Shown here: one piece after another, positions 1 through 8,497 of the stretch
Layout: each line of letters opens with the position of its first letter
Numbering within the stretch: the stretch's first letter is position 1
Assembly: GCA_016715795.1 (NCBI GenBank)
Contig: JADJXP010000002.1
Location: 992,001 to 1,056,000 of the forward strand
Direction of reading: 5' to 3'
Source: Chloracidobacterium sp.
GTDB lineage: Bacteria > Acidobacteriota > Blastocatellia > Pyrinomonadales > Pyrinomonadaceae
DNA length: 64,000 nucleotides
Notes under the pieces: model-generated
What the model saw: only the letters and a program-made list of their open reading frames with translations
Database searches by the model: none
What the model was told of the DNA's origin: nothing
Made by a program: the position numbers and the translations under genes

Positions 1-376
1 CTATTTTTACACCCCAATCGTATTCTCGAAACCACGTCGGCAATTTTTCGCCCTGTTTCCCAAACAGAGTGACCTTTTTGGAGTCCATTTCGAGATAGTG
101 GGCCTTTCCGGTCAGAGATAAGGCTGTTCGCCCACCCGGATGCACCGTCAATCCGGTTTGCGCTTGGAGAGCGTATATCGCGCCTTCATAACCAACCTGA
201 TCACCGGCGCGTATCATCGCCCCGTTTCCTATCGAAACAAGCCAATTGCTTTGCCGATACTTCTTTTGAAGATGGCCGCTATATCCTTGATCGGTAAGCC
301 ACTTCGCTTGAAATACAATTCCACTAGGCTGTGAAGTTAGTAAGCGGTGTAGTTTGCTTGTATTTATGGCACTCAC
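1..376 (-). CDS. AbiEi-family antitoxin (type IV TA), N-terminal part
   Basis: An open minus-strand frame runs off the left edge of the window. Its product matches the N-terminal domain of AbiEi transcriptional-regulator antitoxins: a winged-helix start (SKLHRLLTSQPSG, AKWLTDQGYSGHLQKKY) followed by the family signature stretch with IRAGDQVGYEGAIYALQAQ and GGRTALSLTGKAHYL. In this family the protein represses its own promoter and neutralises the AbiEii nucleotidyltransferase toxin, whose gene would be expected to the left of base 1. No ATG is in frame near the expected start. A GTG at 376 gives the usual family N-terminus, but it has no good ribosome binding site. The start lies inside the inverted-repeat region described separately. 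Confidence 0.75.
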   Translation of the reverse strand, partial: MSAINTSKLHRLLTSQPSGIVFQAKWLTDQGYSGHLQKKYRQSNWLVSIGNGAMIRAGDQVGYEGAIYALQAQTGLTVHPGGRTALSLTGKAHYLEMDSKKVTLFGKQGEKLPTWFREYDWGVKI

Positions 377-457
377 AGTTCCATTATTGCAGAAACTATA
401 AACCCATGACAAGGCATGGTTTATATTTATGAGATAAATTAGACTGTAAGTGCCATA
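365..457. promoter_or_regulatory. Nested inverted repeats upstream of abiEi
   Basis: Two inverted repeats are nested here. The outer arms are 365-378 and 444-457 and pair at 13 of 14 positions. The inner arms are 397-408 and 415-425 and pair except for one extra base. AbiEi antitoxins are known to bind inverted repeats in their own promoter and repress it, so these are likely operator sites. The stretch is AT-rich, as expected for a promoter. The assignment as operator is an inference. Confidence 0.55.
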
Positions 458-715
458 GTAGGAATAATTCTAAACACTAAGGTCACCACGTCCTGGATCT
501 TCTTAAAGTTGATAACGGTTGGTGATGTCGTGAGATGAATTGAGACTCACATACTTCCCTCAAATTTATTTAACTAGTATTATAAATCTAGGTTATTTTC
601 TGCGAAAACCCTGTGAACAGTCTAGAAACAAAGTGGGGAACGATTCATTCGGTAGTTGATTTTATACTTCGAGAAAGGGACGAGCAGACCATGAACAGCG
701 ATAAGCTCGACAATT
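458..715. other. AT-rich gap before the helicase gene
   Basis: No convincing gene is seen. An imperfect palindrome lies around 574-597 (CTAG near both ends), and the stretch is AT-rich. It probably carries the promoter of the helicase/restriction operon, but no clear -35/-10 pair can be defended. A 69-codon frame starting at 613 runs into the helicase gene in another frame and has no protein-like features. Confidence 0.4.
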
Positions 716-1681
716 ATGGACATTGCTCCCTTATTTCAGAGTACTGCGAACACAGATCAGCAGAAGGCGATTCGGCATACGACCGGGCCAGTGCTGATAA
801 TTGCTGGCCCCGGCTCGGGTAAAACGTTCACACTTGTCGAGCGCGTTGTTTATCTTATTTCGAATCACAATGTCTCGCCGGACAAGCTCCTAATTCTCAC
901 ATTCACTGACAAAGCGGCCGCCGAACTACGAACCCGCATATCAAATCGCCTCACAGGGATGAACATCAGGTTCAATCTCAACGAGATGTATCTCGGCACG
1001 TTTCATTCGATCTGTCTCCGTATCCTGGAAGAATTCCGCGAATTCACCCGTCTCAGAAGGAACTATTCCTTGATGGACGAATTCGACCAGCAGTATTTCG
1101 TATATCAAAAGCAGAAGAAGTTCGAAGCGATAGATAACCTTGAGCTAGTTGTCGGAGATCCTGGTAGAACGTCGTCGTGGGCCTTGTCGGACAGGCTTCT
1201 CAACTGGATCAATAAGGTATCTGAAGAGGCCATCGATCCTAACGAACTCGTAAGATCGCATCACCCTGAGATCAAGGCACTCGGTGAAGCGTGCAATCTC
1301 TATCAGCAGCTATTAGCTGAAGAGAATGCTCTGGATTTTTCAACTATTCAGTTCGAGACCCTCAACCTTCTCCGAAGCCACGGATCGATCAAACAAACTC
1401 TCCGAGAACGATTCGAATACGTGATGGTGGACGAGTATCAGGACACCAACACGATTCAGGAGCTAATTCTCCGAGAGATCACCGGCGATAATCCAAATCT
1501 TTGCGTGGTCGGCGATGACGATCAAGGACTTTACCGCTTTAGAGGAGCGTCGATCCGAAACATCCTTCAGTTCCGAGATCAGTTCTCCGAAGGTTGCGCG
1601 GAGGTGACGCTTTCGACGAACTACCGTTCGCATCCCGACATTGTTCATCGTTACGACACCTGGATGGGAGGCCATTTCTGA
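716..1681 (+). pseudogene. UvrD/Rep-like helicase, N-terminal part before an in-frame TGA
   Basis: This is the N-terminal half of a superfamily 1 DNA helicase. Visible motifs are the Q-motif region (TDQQKAI), Walker A AGPGSGKT at about residues 30-37, motif Ia LTFTDKAAAEL, motif II VDEYQD at about 238-242, motif III VVGDDDQGLYRFRGA, and motif IV STNYRSHPDIV. The frame stops at TGA 1679-1681, yet the same frame continues without a break into the rest of the helicase. Family members carry a Trp near this point, so TGG to TGA is the simplest explanation. Nothing suggests TGA is read as Trp: TGG is used for Trp and TGA ends genes elsewhere in the window. A truncated product would lack the second RecA domain and the nuclease. 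Confidence 0.85.
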
Positions 1682-3637
1682 GATCATCACGGTTCGGTCT
1701 TTCGACTTGAGAAAACGATAGAGCCGAGACGTGACAAACAGTTTCCTGAGACGGCAACCGCGCTGCGAGTTTCGGCTCACTCCCCGGAGGCCTGGCACAA
1801 TGAGGTGCTCGATGTAATCAACACTCTTCGCGAGAAAGGCGGCCTCCAAGATTTGAATCAGATCGCGTTTCTGTTCCGATCAGTCAAGAATGACAAGGCA
1901 GTCGCCCTGGCCGAATTCCTTGAAGAAAGCGGCATTCCGGTCTACTCGCCGAGGTCGAATATGTTTTTTGACCGGGAAGAGATCCGGCTGATGCTCGGGG
2001 CACTGATCTTTCTTTTTCCGCAGTATTCATCGATCAGGAAATGGCATCCGGAAATCGACCTCAGCATCTGGGACTATTTCGACAACCAATGTGTTCGTCC
2101 GTTCCTTGAGCAGATCAAGCTACCCGAGAATCAGGAGATGCGAGAGTGGATAGTCCCGCTAGCTCGCAGAAATCAGAAGCTCGCGCAGAACACTGATTAT
2201 GCGTTCGCTGATCTATTCTATCAGCTGCTTCAGTTTCCGATGTTTAGTCGGTTTCTCGGTCAGGAAGCGACTGGCGATGTGCGTGAATCAAGGGCGGGCC
2301 GCAATCTCGCGATCCTTTCGAAGCTGCTCAGCAAGTTTCAGTATCTGCACAACGTAGTAGTTCTTCAGCCGAAGGACGTTGACGATAAAGTTACGCAGCT
2401 ATTTAATCAGTTTTTCAGATTCCTAAAAGACGGCGGCATCAATGAATACGAGGACGTTTCCGAGTACGCACCGTCCGGCTGCGTGTCGTTTCTTACGATC
2501 CACCAATCGAAAGGACTTGAATTTCCGGTGGTGTTTGTCGGATCGATGGAAGCCGTGCCATATAAGCAGCACAGCGATATCGACGAGATCCTCGAGTCAG
2601 AGTATTACCACCGACCGCCATTCGAGCCGATCGAGAAGACCAAATATTACGATTTCTGGCGGCTCTACTACACAGCATTTTCGAGAGCACAGAATCTGCT
2701 TGTCCTGACGGCCGAAACCAAGGCTCCCGGCCGTGGACAGCGGCGAGTTCCTTCGACCTATCTCGAGGGTATCTGGAACGCCCTGCCGGATTGGAAGGAG
2801 CCTGTTTTCCGGCCCGAATTGCTTGAGCTTGAGCCGGTGAAGACCGTAAACCTGAAACGGGAGTACTCGTTTACGTCAGACATTATTTTATTCGAGAACT
2901 GTGCCGAACAGTACCGATTCTTCAGGCAGCTTGAATTCGCACCTCTACGCACGAGTCCGATCTTGTTCGGAACCTTGGTTCACCAAACGATCGAAGACAT
3001 TCATAAGACCGTGTTGCGTGGAGAAGAGAGCACGATCAATGAGGACCGGATCCGAAACTGGTTTGAGATCAACTATGCAGCCCTCAGTAAGAAGGAACGG
3101 GTCTATCTTTCGGAGTATCCGAAGATGGCGGCGCTCGAACAGGTTCTCAGGTACTACCGCCGCGAGAACCACGACTGGTCGCGGCTGAAAGAGGCCGAAG
3201 TCGATGTCTCGCTTGTAAAGGACGAGTACATTCTTGCCGGCACCATCGACTTGATAAGAGACGAGAATGCGGCACCGAACACCGTCGAGATCGTCGATTT
3301 CAAGTCCGAAAAGAAACCGGATCTGTTCGATGAACGCGAGAAGATCGAACGGTACAAACGGCAACTCGAAGTCTATTCGCACATCGTTCAGGAACGGACG
3401 GGCCTGAACGTCAGCCGGATGCATTTATATTATACGTCTGAGGAATCGGGCAGTCCGTATATCACCTTCCCGAACGATGAGGCTGCGATCGGAAAGACGA
3501 TCGAGAGCTTTGATGGAGTAGTTTCCAGGATAGAAAACAAGGACTTTGCGATCGCGGAGCGGCCGAAGAAACTTTGCCGCAACTGCGATATTCGGTTTTA
3601 TTGCGACGCAAAAGAGAAACGGGATCAATCAAATTGA
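1682..3637 (+). pseudogene. UvrD-like helicase C-terminal domains fused to PD-(D/E)XK nuclease
   Basis: This continues the same reading frame after TGA 1679-1681. It contains the second helicase domain (IAFLFRSVKNDKAVALAE, then motif V TIHQSKGLEFPVVFVG and motif VI LYYTAFSRAQNLLVL). A RecB/AddB-like nuclease domain follows, with GTIDLIRD, VEIVDFKSEKK and a C-terminal cysteine motif LCRNCDIRFYCD. Together with FENCAEQY further upstream this fits a 4Fe-4S-stabilised nuclease. The whole gene would encode about 973 residues. The first internal ATG (1805) gives a 610-residue protein lacking the ATP-binding domain. Its TGA stop overlaps the ATG of the methyltransferase gene (3637), so helicase and restriction genes form one operon. 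Confidence 0.85.
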
Positions 3638-3733
3638 TGAAGCAAAAGGCAGCAGAAACAGAAACAGTCGACAAGATCGAGTTCGAACCGATTAAGGGCT
3701 ACCCGATGCTCTATTGGAAAGGGAAGCGGCCTT
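3637..3733 (+). pseudogene. 5' fragment of type III mod gene, cut by an IS
   Basis: An ATG overlapping the helicase stop opens a frame encoding MKQKAAETETVDKIEFEP and so on for 32 codons, then meets the left end of an insertion sequence at 3734. Joining base 3733 to base 4954 (removing the IS and one copy of the CCTT duplication) restores a continuous frame into the methyltransferase body and gives a protein of about 582 residues. This shows that the native start of mod is here and that the gene was interrupted 97 bases in. Confidence 0.85.
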
Positions 3734-3813
3734 TGACCTCCCCCCGAAAAACAGTGCCAATGTAAAATAGAGGAATTCGGGTAATTGTGACAGTATGAGG
3801 AGACATAATTACC

Positions 3814-4080
3814 ATGAAGAGATCGAAGTTCACGGAGCAGCAGATCGTGTTCGCGTTGAAGCAGGCGGACACAGGGGTTTCGGTAGCAGAAGTGTGCCGG
3901 AAGATGGGGATCAGCGAGGCGACGTTCTACAACTGGAAGAAGAAGTACGAGGGGCTCGGGACGGCGGAGTTGCGAAGGCTGCGCTCACTCGAAGAAGAGA
4001 ACGCCCGATTGAAGCGGATCGTGGCGGATCTGACGCTGGACAAGCAGATGCTACAGGACGTGTTAAAAAAAAGTGTCTGA
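3814..4080 (+). CDS. IS3-family transposase OrfA
   Basis: An 88-residue protein with the helix-turn-helix of IS3 OrfA (KFTEQQIVFALKQADTGVSV, ATFYNWKKKYEGL) and a leucine-zipper-like tail (LEEENARLKRIVADLTLDKQML). It binds the IS ends and joins OrfB by frameshifting. The frame ends shortly after the A8 run at 4065-4072, where a -1 slip gives the OrfAB fusion transposase, the usual arrangement in this family. The ATG at 3814 is preceded by GGAGACATAATTACC. Confidence 0.92.
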   Translation: MKRSKFTEQQIVFALKQADTGVSVAEVCRKMGISEATFYNWKKKYEGLGTAELRRLRSLEEENARLKRIVADLTLDKQMLQDVLKKSV

Positions 4081-4922
4081 AGGCCGGAGAGCGGAAGAAG
4101 TTGGTAAGGAAGCTGCTGGATGCATACCGTATCTCGGAGCGGAAAGTTTGCTCGGTGATGATGGTATCGAGGACGGTGTTGCATTATGTCGGTCACAGGC
4201 GTGACGATCAGGCGATAAGGCAGCGGATCAGAGAGATCGCGGAGACGAGAGTGAGATACGGATTCGATCGGATACACATACTGCTCAGGCGGGAAGGTTG
4301 GGCGGACAACCGGAAGCGGACATACCGTATTTACAAGGAAGAAGGGCTAAATCTGCGAAGTAAGAGGCCGCGAAGGTCGAAGGCGGCGGCACACCGGATG
4401 GAGCGTCCGGTGCTCGGCGGTCCGCACGAGTGTTGGAGCATGGATTTCGTGGCGGATCAGTTGTTCGACGGGCGAAGATTCAGGGCATTAACTTTAGTCG
4501 ATAATTTTAGTCGTGAATGCGTCGAGATCGAGGTCGGGCAAAGCTTGAAGGGGTTCGACGTCGTCGACGTAATGGAGCGGATCAAGTTGGCACGAGGTAT
4601 TGTGCCAAAACGGATCCAGGTGGATAATGGCGGCGAGTTCGTTTCGAAGGTACTCGACCGGTGGGCGTACGAGAACAAAGTCACGCTCGACTTCTCCCGG
4701 CCCGGAAAACCAACGGATAACCCGTTCATCGAATCGTTCAACGGGAGCTTCCGGGACGAATGTCTGAACGTCAACTGGTTCCTTTCGCTTGACGACGCGA
4801 AGGAAAAGATCGCGGCGTTCAAGGATGACTACAACGGCTTCAGGCCGCACAGCGCGCTGTGCGGCCTGACCCCGAACGAGGTGGTTAAGCAATACTTAGA
4901 GACTCGAATTTCTCCAATTTAG
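4071..4922 (+). CDS. IS3-family transposase OrfB (DDE integrase), -1 frame
   Basis: This is read as the OrfAB fusion after a -1 slip on the A8 run. The rve-type catalytic core is complete: first Asp in WSMDFVADQLFDG, second in IQVDNGGEF, Glu in NPFIESFNGSFRDECL, ending FRPHSALCGLTPNEVVKQY. The upstream HTH_21 region (RVRYGFDRIHILLRREGW) is also intact. The same frame stays open upstream to 3795, but there it is only the shadow of orfA. Confidence 0.9.
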   Translation, partial: KCLKAGERKKLVRKLLDAYRISERKVCSVMMVSRTVLHYVGHRRDDQAIRQRIREIAETRVRYGFDRIHILLRREGWADNRKRTYRIYKEEGLNLRSKRPRRSKAAAHRMERPVLGGPHECWSMDFVADQLFDGRRFRALTLVDNFSRECVEIEVGQSLKGFDVVDVMERIKLARGIVPKRIQVDNGGEFVSKVLDRWAYENKVTLDFSRPGKPTDNPFIESFNGSFRDECLNVNWFLSLDDAKEKIAAFKDDYNGFRPHSALCGLTPNEVVKQYLETRISPI

Positions 4923-4982
4923 ACCGGCGCTGAAAATGGAGGGAGGTCACCTTTTACTTCGACTCAGTATTATCCGGCGCAG

Positions 4983-6605
4983 TTGAAGGAAACTTACGGA
5001 ACTGAGGTGAATGGCTGGCGTAACCGAATCTACTGGGGTGACAACCTTCAGGTGATGTCGCACCTGCTAAAAGAGTTTCGCGGCAAGGTCAATCTTATCT
5101 ATATCGATCCACCTTTTGATTCCAAGGCCGACTACAAGAAAAAGATTGAGCTTCGAGGTCAGGCAATATCGAATGATCAGAATGCATTTGAAGAGAAGCA
5201 GTACACGGATATATGGACAAACGATGAATATCTTCAGTTCATGTACGAAAGACTCGTTCTTTTACGGGAGCTTCTTGCAGATGACGGATCAATTTTCGTT
5301 CATTGCGACTGGCATAAGAATCATTTTCTGCGCATCATTTTGGACGAAGTCTTCGGCAGTGAATCGTTCAGAAATGAGATCACTTGGCATTACTACAACA
5401 AGATGCAAGGAAATATTAACCGTTTTGCCTCGAATCACGACACAATACTTTTCTACTCGAAAGCCACTAAGTTCACGTTCAATAAGATTCAGGAAAAGAG
5501 AGACGCAACAACCAAGCAAATCAAGCGTGTTTGGGACAAGGCATCGAAAAAATTAGTCAACGCAAAGGGAGATGACGGAAAGGTCATTTACATTGAAACG
5601 GATGATAAAACTGTTGACGATGTCTGGAGGCTTTCAATGCTTCAGCCCGCTGACCGTACCGAGAATTTGTTCTATCCCACCCAGAAACCTGAGTCAGTTG
5701 TTGAACGGATAATAGAGGCAGCCTCAAATCCCGGTGATTTAGTATTTGACTGTTTTATGGGGAGTGGGACCGCCCAAGCTGTTTCTATGAGACTGGGCCG
5801 GAAATTCATTGGTGCAGACATAAATCTGGGTGCTCTTCAAACAACGACAAAGAGACTAATTTCTTTAGCCGACGAGTTGTCACAAGAATTGGAGGTGACC
5901 GACGAACCGATATTTAAGGGATTCGAGGTTTACAATGTTAACCACTACGACGTTTTCCGAAATCCGGCGCAGGCAAAGGAACTTTTGCTTGAATCATTAG
6001 AAATCCAACCTTTGCCGGTGTCACTTGTCTGGGACGGTGAAAAAGATGGCCGCTTGGTAAAGATCATGCCCGTGAACCGGCTCGCAACTCGGGCGGACCT
6101 GAATGAGTTGATCGCCAATTTTGACTACAAATCAGCCGAACAGAAGCAGAACGAAAATCCGAACAAGGTTGTTGAGAAAATTCTGCTTGTCTGCATGGGA
6201 CACGAACCCGACCTGGCGGCACAGCTTAAATTGGCCCTAGCACCGTTTAAAGTTGACGTTGAAGTGGTTGATATCCTCCGCGATCGTTCGAAACTCGAAT
6301 TCAAACGCGATTCAGAAGCAAAGATCTCAGCAACGGAGACCGAACTGGTCATCGAGAAATTCTATCCGATGAACCTGCTGCAAAAGCTCTCGCTGTTCAA
6401 GGAGAACGTCGAAGATTGGCGCGAGTTGGTCGAATCGGTAATGATCGATTTCAACTACGACGGAGCTATCTTTCAACCCACGATGCTCGACATTCCGGAG
6501 AAAAAGGAACTCGTCACCGGCAAATACGAGATCCCAGCCGACGCAGGCAACATCCGCGTAAAAATAACCGACCTCCTAAGCGAATCGCTGGAGGTCGATG
6601 CCTAG
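4983..6605 (+). pseudogene. mod: Type III DNA adenine methyltransferase (Mod), main body
   Basis: A beta-class N6-adenine methyltransferase: motif IV is DPPF (residues 42-45 from 4983) and motif I follows later as LVFDCFMGSGTAQAV (about 253-265), the order typical of type III Mod proteins. The region between acts as target recognition. The native gene starts at 3637 and is interrupted by an IS. Open sequence resumes at 4954, and a TTG at 4983 could start a 540-residue protein retaining all catalytic motifs but lacking 42 N-terminal residues. An outward promoter in the IS could still express it, so methylation activity may survive. Res follows 3 bp after its stop. The DPPF rather than DPPY is a tolerated variant. 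Confidence 0.88.
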
Positions 6606-6608
6606 AGA

Positions 6609-7268
6609 ATGGCGAAGAAGCAGAAACAAGTCAGCATCGAATTTGCGTTCTTTACGGCGCTGAGAGATTTCTACGTCCAGAATCGCCGGCACATCCGGAG
6701 CCATTACAAAGACCTTTCAAAGAAATTTCTCGACTTTAACGATCCGAAAGATAACGATGCCTATTTGCGGATCCCACAGTTCGAAGCACTGGAGATGTAC
6801 ATCTTCATCAAGGAGTATTGCAACAACGCTCCCGTCCATCGGCTGTTCCGAGAATGGCTTGAGCGAAGAGACCTCTTTGAAAAACGCGCGAACGTTTCCG
6901 CCCGTGGAGGCCAAGCACCGTTGTTTGAGACGGTCACAGAGGAGCAGTTCGAAGGGCTGTACAAGCAGATGCAGAAGAATTCGCGTAGATATTCGAACTA
7001 CATCTACGCGCTTACGATGGGCACCGGAAAGACGATCCTGATGGCCACATGCATCTTTTACGAATTCCTACTCGCCAACAAGTTTCCTTTCGATGAGCAC
7101 TACTGCCACAACGCATTGGTTTTCGCACCCGACAAAACGGTCTTGCACTCGCTTCGCGAGATAGTGGAGTTTGACAAGAGTTTGGTCGTTCCAAAGGAGT
7201 ATGTGAATTGGCTGGATTCACATCTCAAGTTTCATTTTCTCGACGACGCCGGCACGACGCTCAACCTG
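6609..7268 (+). pseudogene. res: Type III restriction enzyme Res, N-terminal part
   Basis: This encodes the first 220 residues of a type III restriction endonuclease subunit, including Walker A (TMGTGKTILMA, about 136-146). Res uses ATP with Mod to cleave unmethylated DNA. The frame is cut after codon 220 by an IS inserted at 7269. Joining 7268 to 8498 restores an 881-residue protein. Without its downstream half it has neither the DEAH-like box nor the nuclease domain. Confidence 0.88.
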
Positions 7269-8493
7269 TGTCCAGCCCCCTGTTTTTACCCCAAGTGGAA
7301 AGCTAGTGTTTTTGGTCTAACTGCCGTCGGATCGTGATCGAGTTTGGTGGCAGCCGAGCCGGAGGCGAGGCTGGCAGCAAACTCGGCGGGTGTGAGATAG
7401 CCAAGCGACGAATGCGGGCGTCGTGTTATAGAATTTCCGCCAGCTTTCGATCACTACCCGTGCTTCCCACATCGAACTGAACCACCTTTGGCCCAGCAGT
7501 TCATCGCGCTTGCCGTTAAAGCTCTCGCATTTGCCGTTCTGCCAAGGCTTGCCCGGTGCGATGAACATCGGCTGAATGTTGTTTGCCGAGAGCCATTCGC
7601 GGGTCGCCCCGGCGATGAATTCACTGCCGTTGTCCGAGCGGATCATCTGAGGGCATCCTCTCTCGCGGCAAACCCGCTCAAGCACCCGTCTCACGCCCTC
7701 GCCGTGATCGATGATGCGACCTCGACCCAAGGCATTCCCTCGTGTATTCATCAACCAGCGTCAGCATCTTCAGCTTTCGCCCCGAAACTGCCTGATCGAA
7801 TACAAAATCGTAAGTCCACACCTGGTTCGCCTTCTCGGCCTTTGGAACGATCATCTGCACGTCCTGACGCCGTCTTTTCGGCCTTTTCCTCGCAAGTGCA
7901 CCTTCAGCTTCTTCCACCAGCGATGCACACGCTTGATGTTCACCACCTCTCCGGCCCGTCGCATCGCCCATATCCGCCGATACCCGAATCGCGGATAAGC
8001 AAGCGCCAACTCCTTTATCCGCTCTGAGATCGGGTCAGGTGCTCGCTCCGCCGCTCGTACCGATAGCTCTTTCGCTCCAGTTCCAACAAAGCACACGAGA
8101 ACCGCTCGCTCATACCCGCACCGATCATTATCCTCACTGCCTCTCGCCGGTCCGACACGCCTACCACTTTTTTAAGCACCTCTTTGATCGCGTCGATCTC
8201 AAGATCGCGCTCAGCCAGCAGACGCTTCAACCGTGCGTTCTCCTGCACCAGCGTTCGGTACTCCCGTACCTCCTCGACATCCATCGACCCAAACCGCTTC
8301 TTCCACCCGTAGAACGTCGTCTCGTGCACTCCCTTCTCACGGCAATATTCCTTAACGCCTTCCCGCTCGCCTCCGCCCCTCGCAAGATCCCCACGATCTG
8401 CTCTTCCGTATACTTTTTCCTCATTGCAAGAACCTTCCTCCATTCTATTTGATTCTTGCTTTCCACTTGGGGTAATTTTACGGGAGCAGGTCA
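7269..8493 (-). mobile_element. Degenerate IS3/IS407-type element, 1225 bp
   Basis: One end reads TGTCCAGCCCCCTG and the other, reverse complemented, TGACCTGCTCCCG. Both are followed within about 20 bases by an identical 17-base inner repeat (TACCCCAAGTGGAAAGC). A 4-bp duplication CCTG flanks it (7265-7268 and 8494-8497). The ends and target size fit the IS407 group. Its transposase genes, read on the minus strand, carry several frameshifts, so this is an old, dead copy. It is different in sequence from the intact IS at 3734-4949. Confidence 0.9.
7330..8424 (-). pseudogene. Broken IS3-family transposase (OrfA + OrfB)
   Basis: OrfA starts at ATG 8424 (MRKKYTEEQIVGILRGAEA, good upstream AGGAAGG) but shifts frame after about 19 codons. 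The rest of the HTH protein (GVKEYCREKGVHETTFYGW) and zipper lie in another frame. OrfB fragments are spread over three frames: SERIKELALAYPRFGYRRIW, then QVWTYDFVFDQAVSGRKLKM with the first Asp, then MIRSDNGSEFIAG and CESFNGKRDELLG. The C-terminal tail is again shifted near 7400. At least five frame breaks are needed, so no functional transposase is made from this copy. Confidence 0.88.
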
Positions 8494-8497
8494 CCTG

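Larger units (their letters stand above)
3734..4949 (+). mobile_element. Intact IS3-family (IS407-like) insertion sequence, 1216 bp
   Basis: The element begins TGACCTCCCCCC and ends with the inverted counterpart GGAGGTCA. It is flanked by a 4-bp direct repeat CCTT (3730-3733 and 4950-4953). TGACC ends and a 4-bp duplication are typical of the IS407 group of the IS3 family. It carries orfA and orfB in overlapping frames with an A8 slippery run at 4065-4072. Both frames are complete and the DDE residues are present, so it looks recently inserted and possibly still mobile. It splits the mod gene after codon 32. Confidence 0.93.

Noticed and set aside
140..334. 64-codon plus-strand frame at the left edge
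   Set aside because: It is antisense to the AbiEi gene, whose minus-strand frame matches a family.
1679..1681. TGA in the helicase as selenocysteine or reassigned Trp codon
   Set aside because: No hairpin typical of a selenocysteine element is evident after it, TGG is used for Trp and TGA ends many genes in the window.
3795..4070. Long open frame upstream of orfB
   Set aside because: It is the shadow of orfA in another phase; its residues are Arg/Gly-rich and unrelated to transposases.
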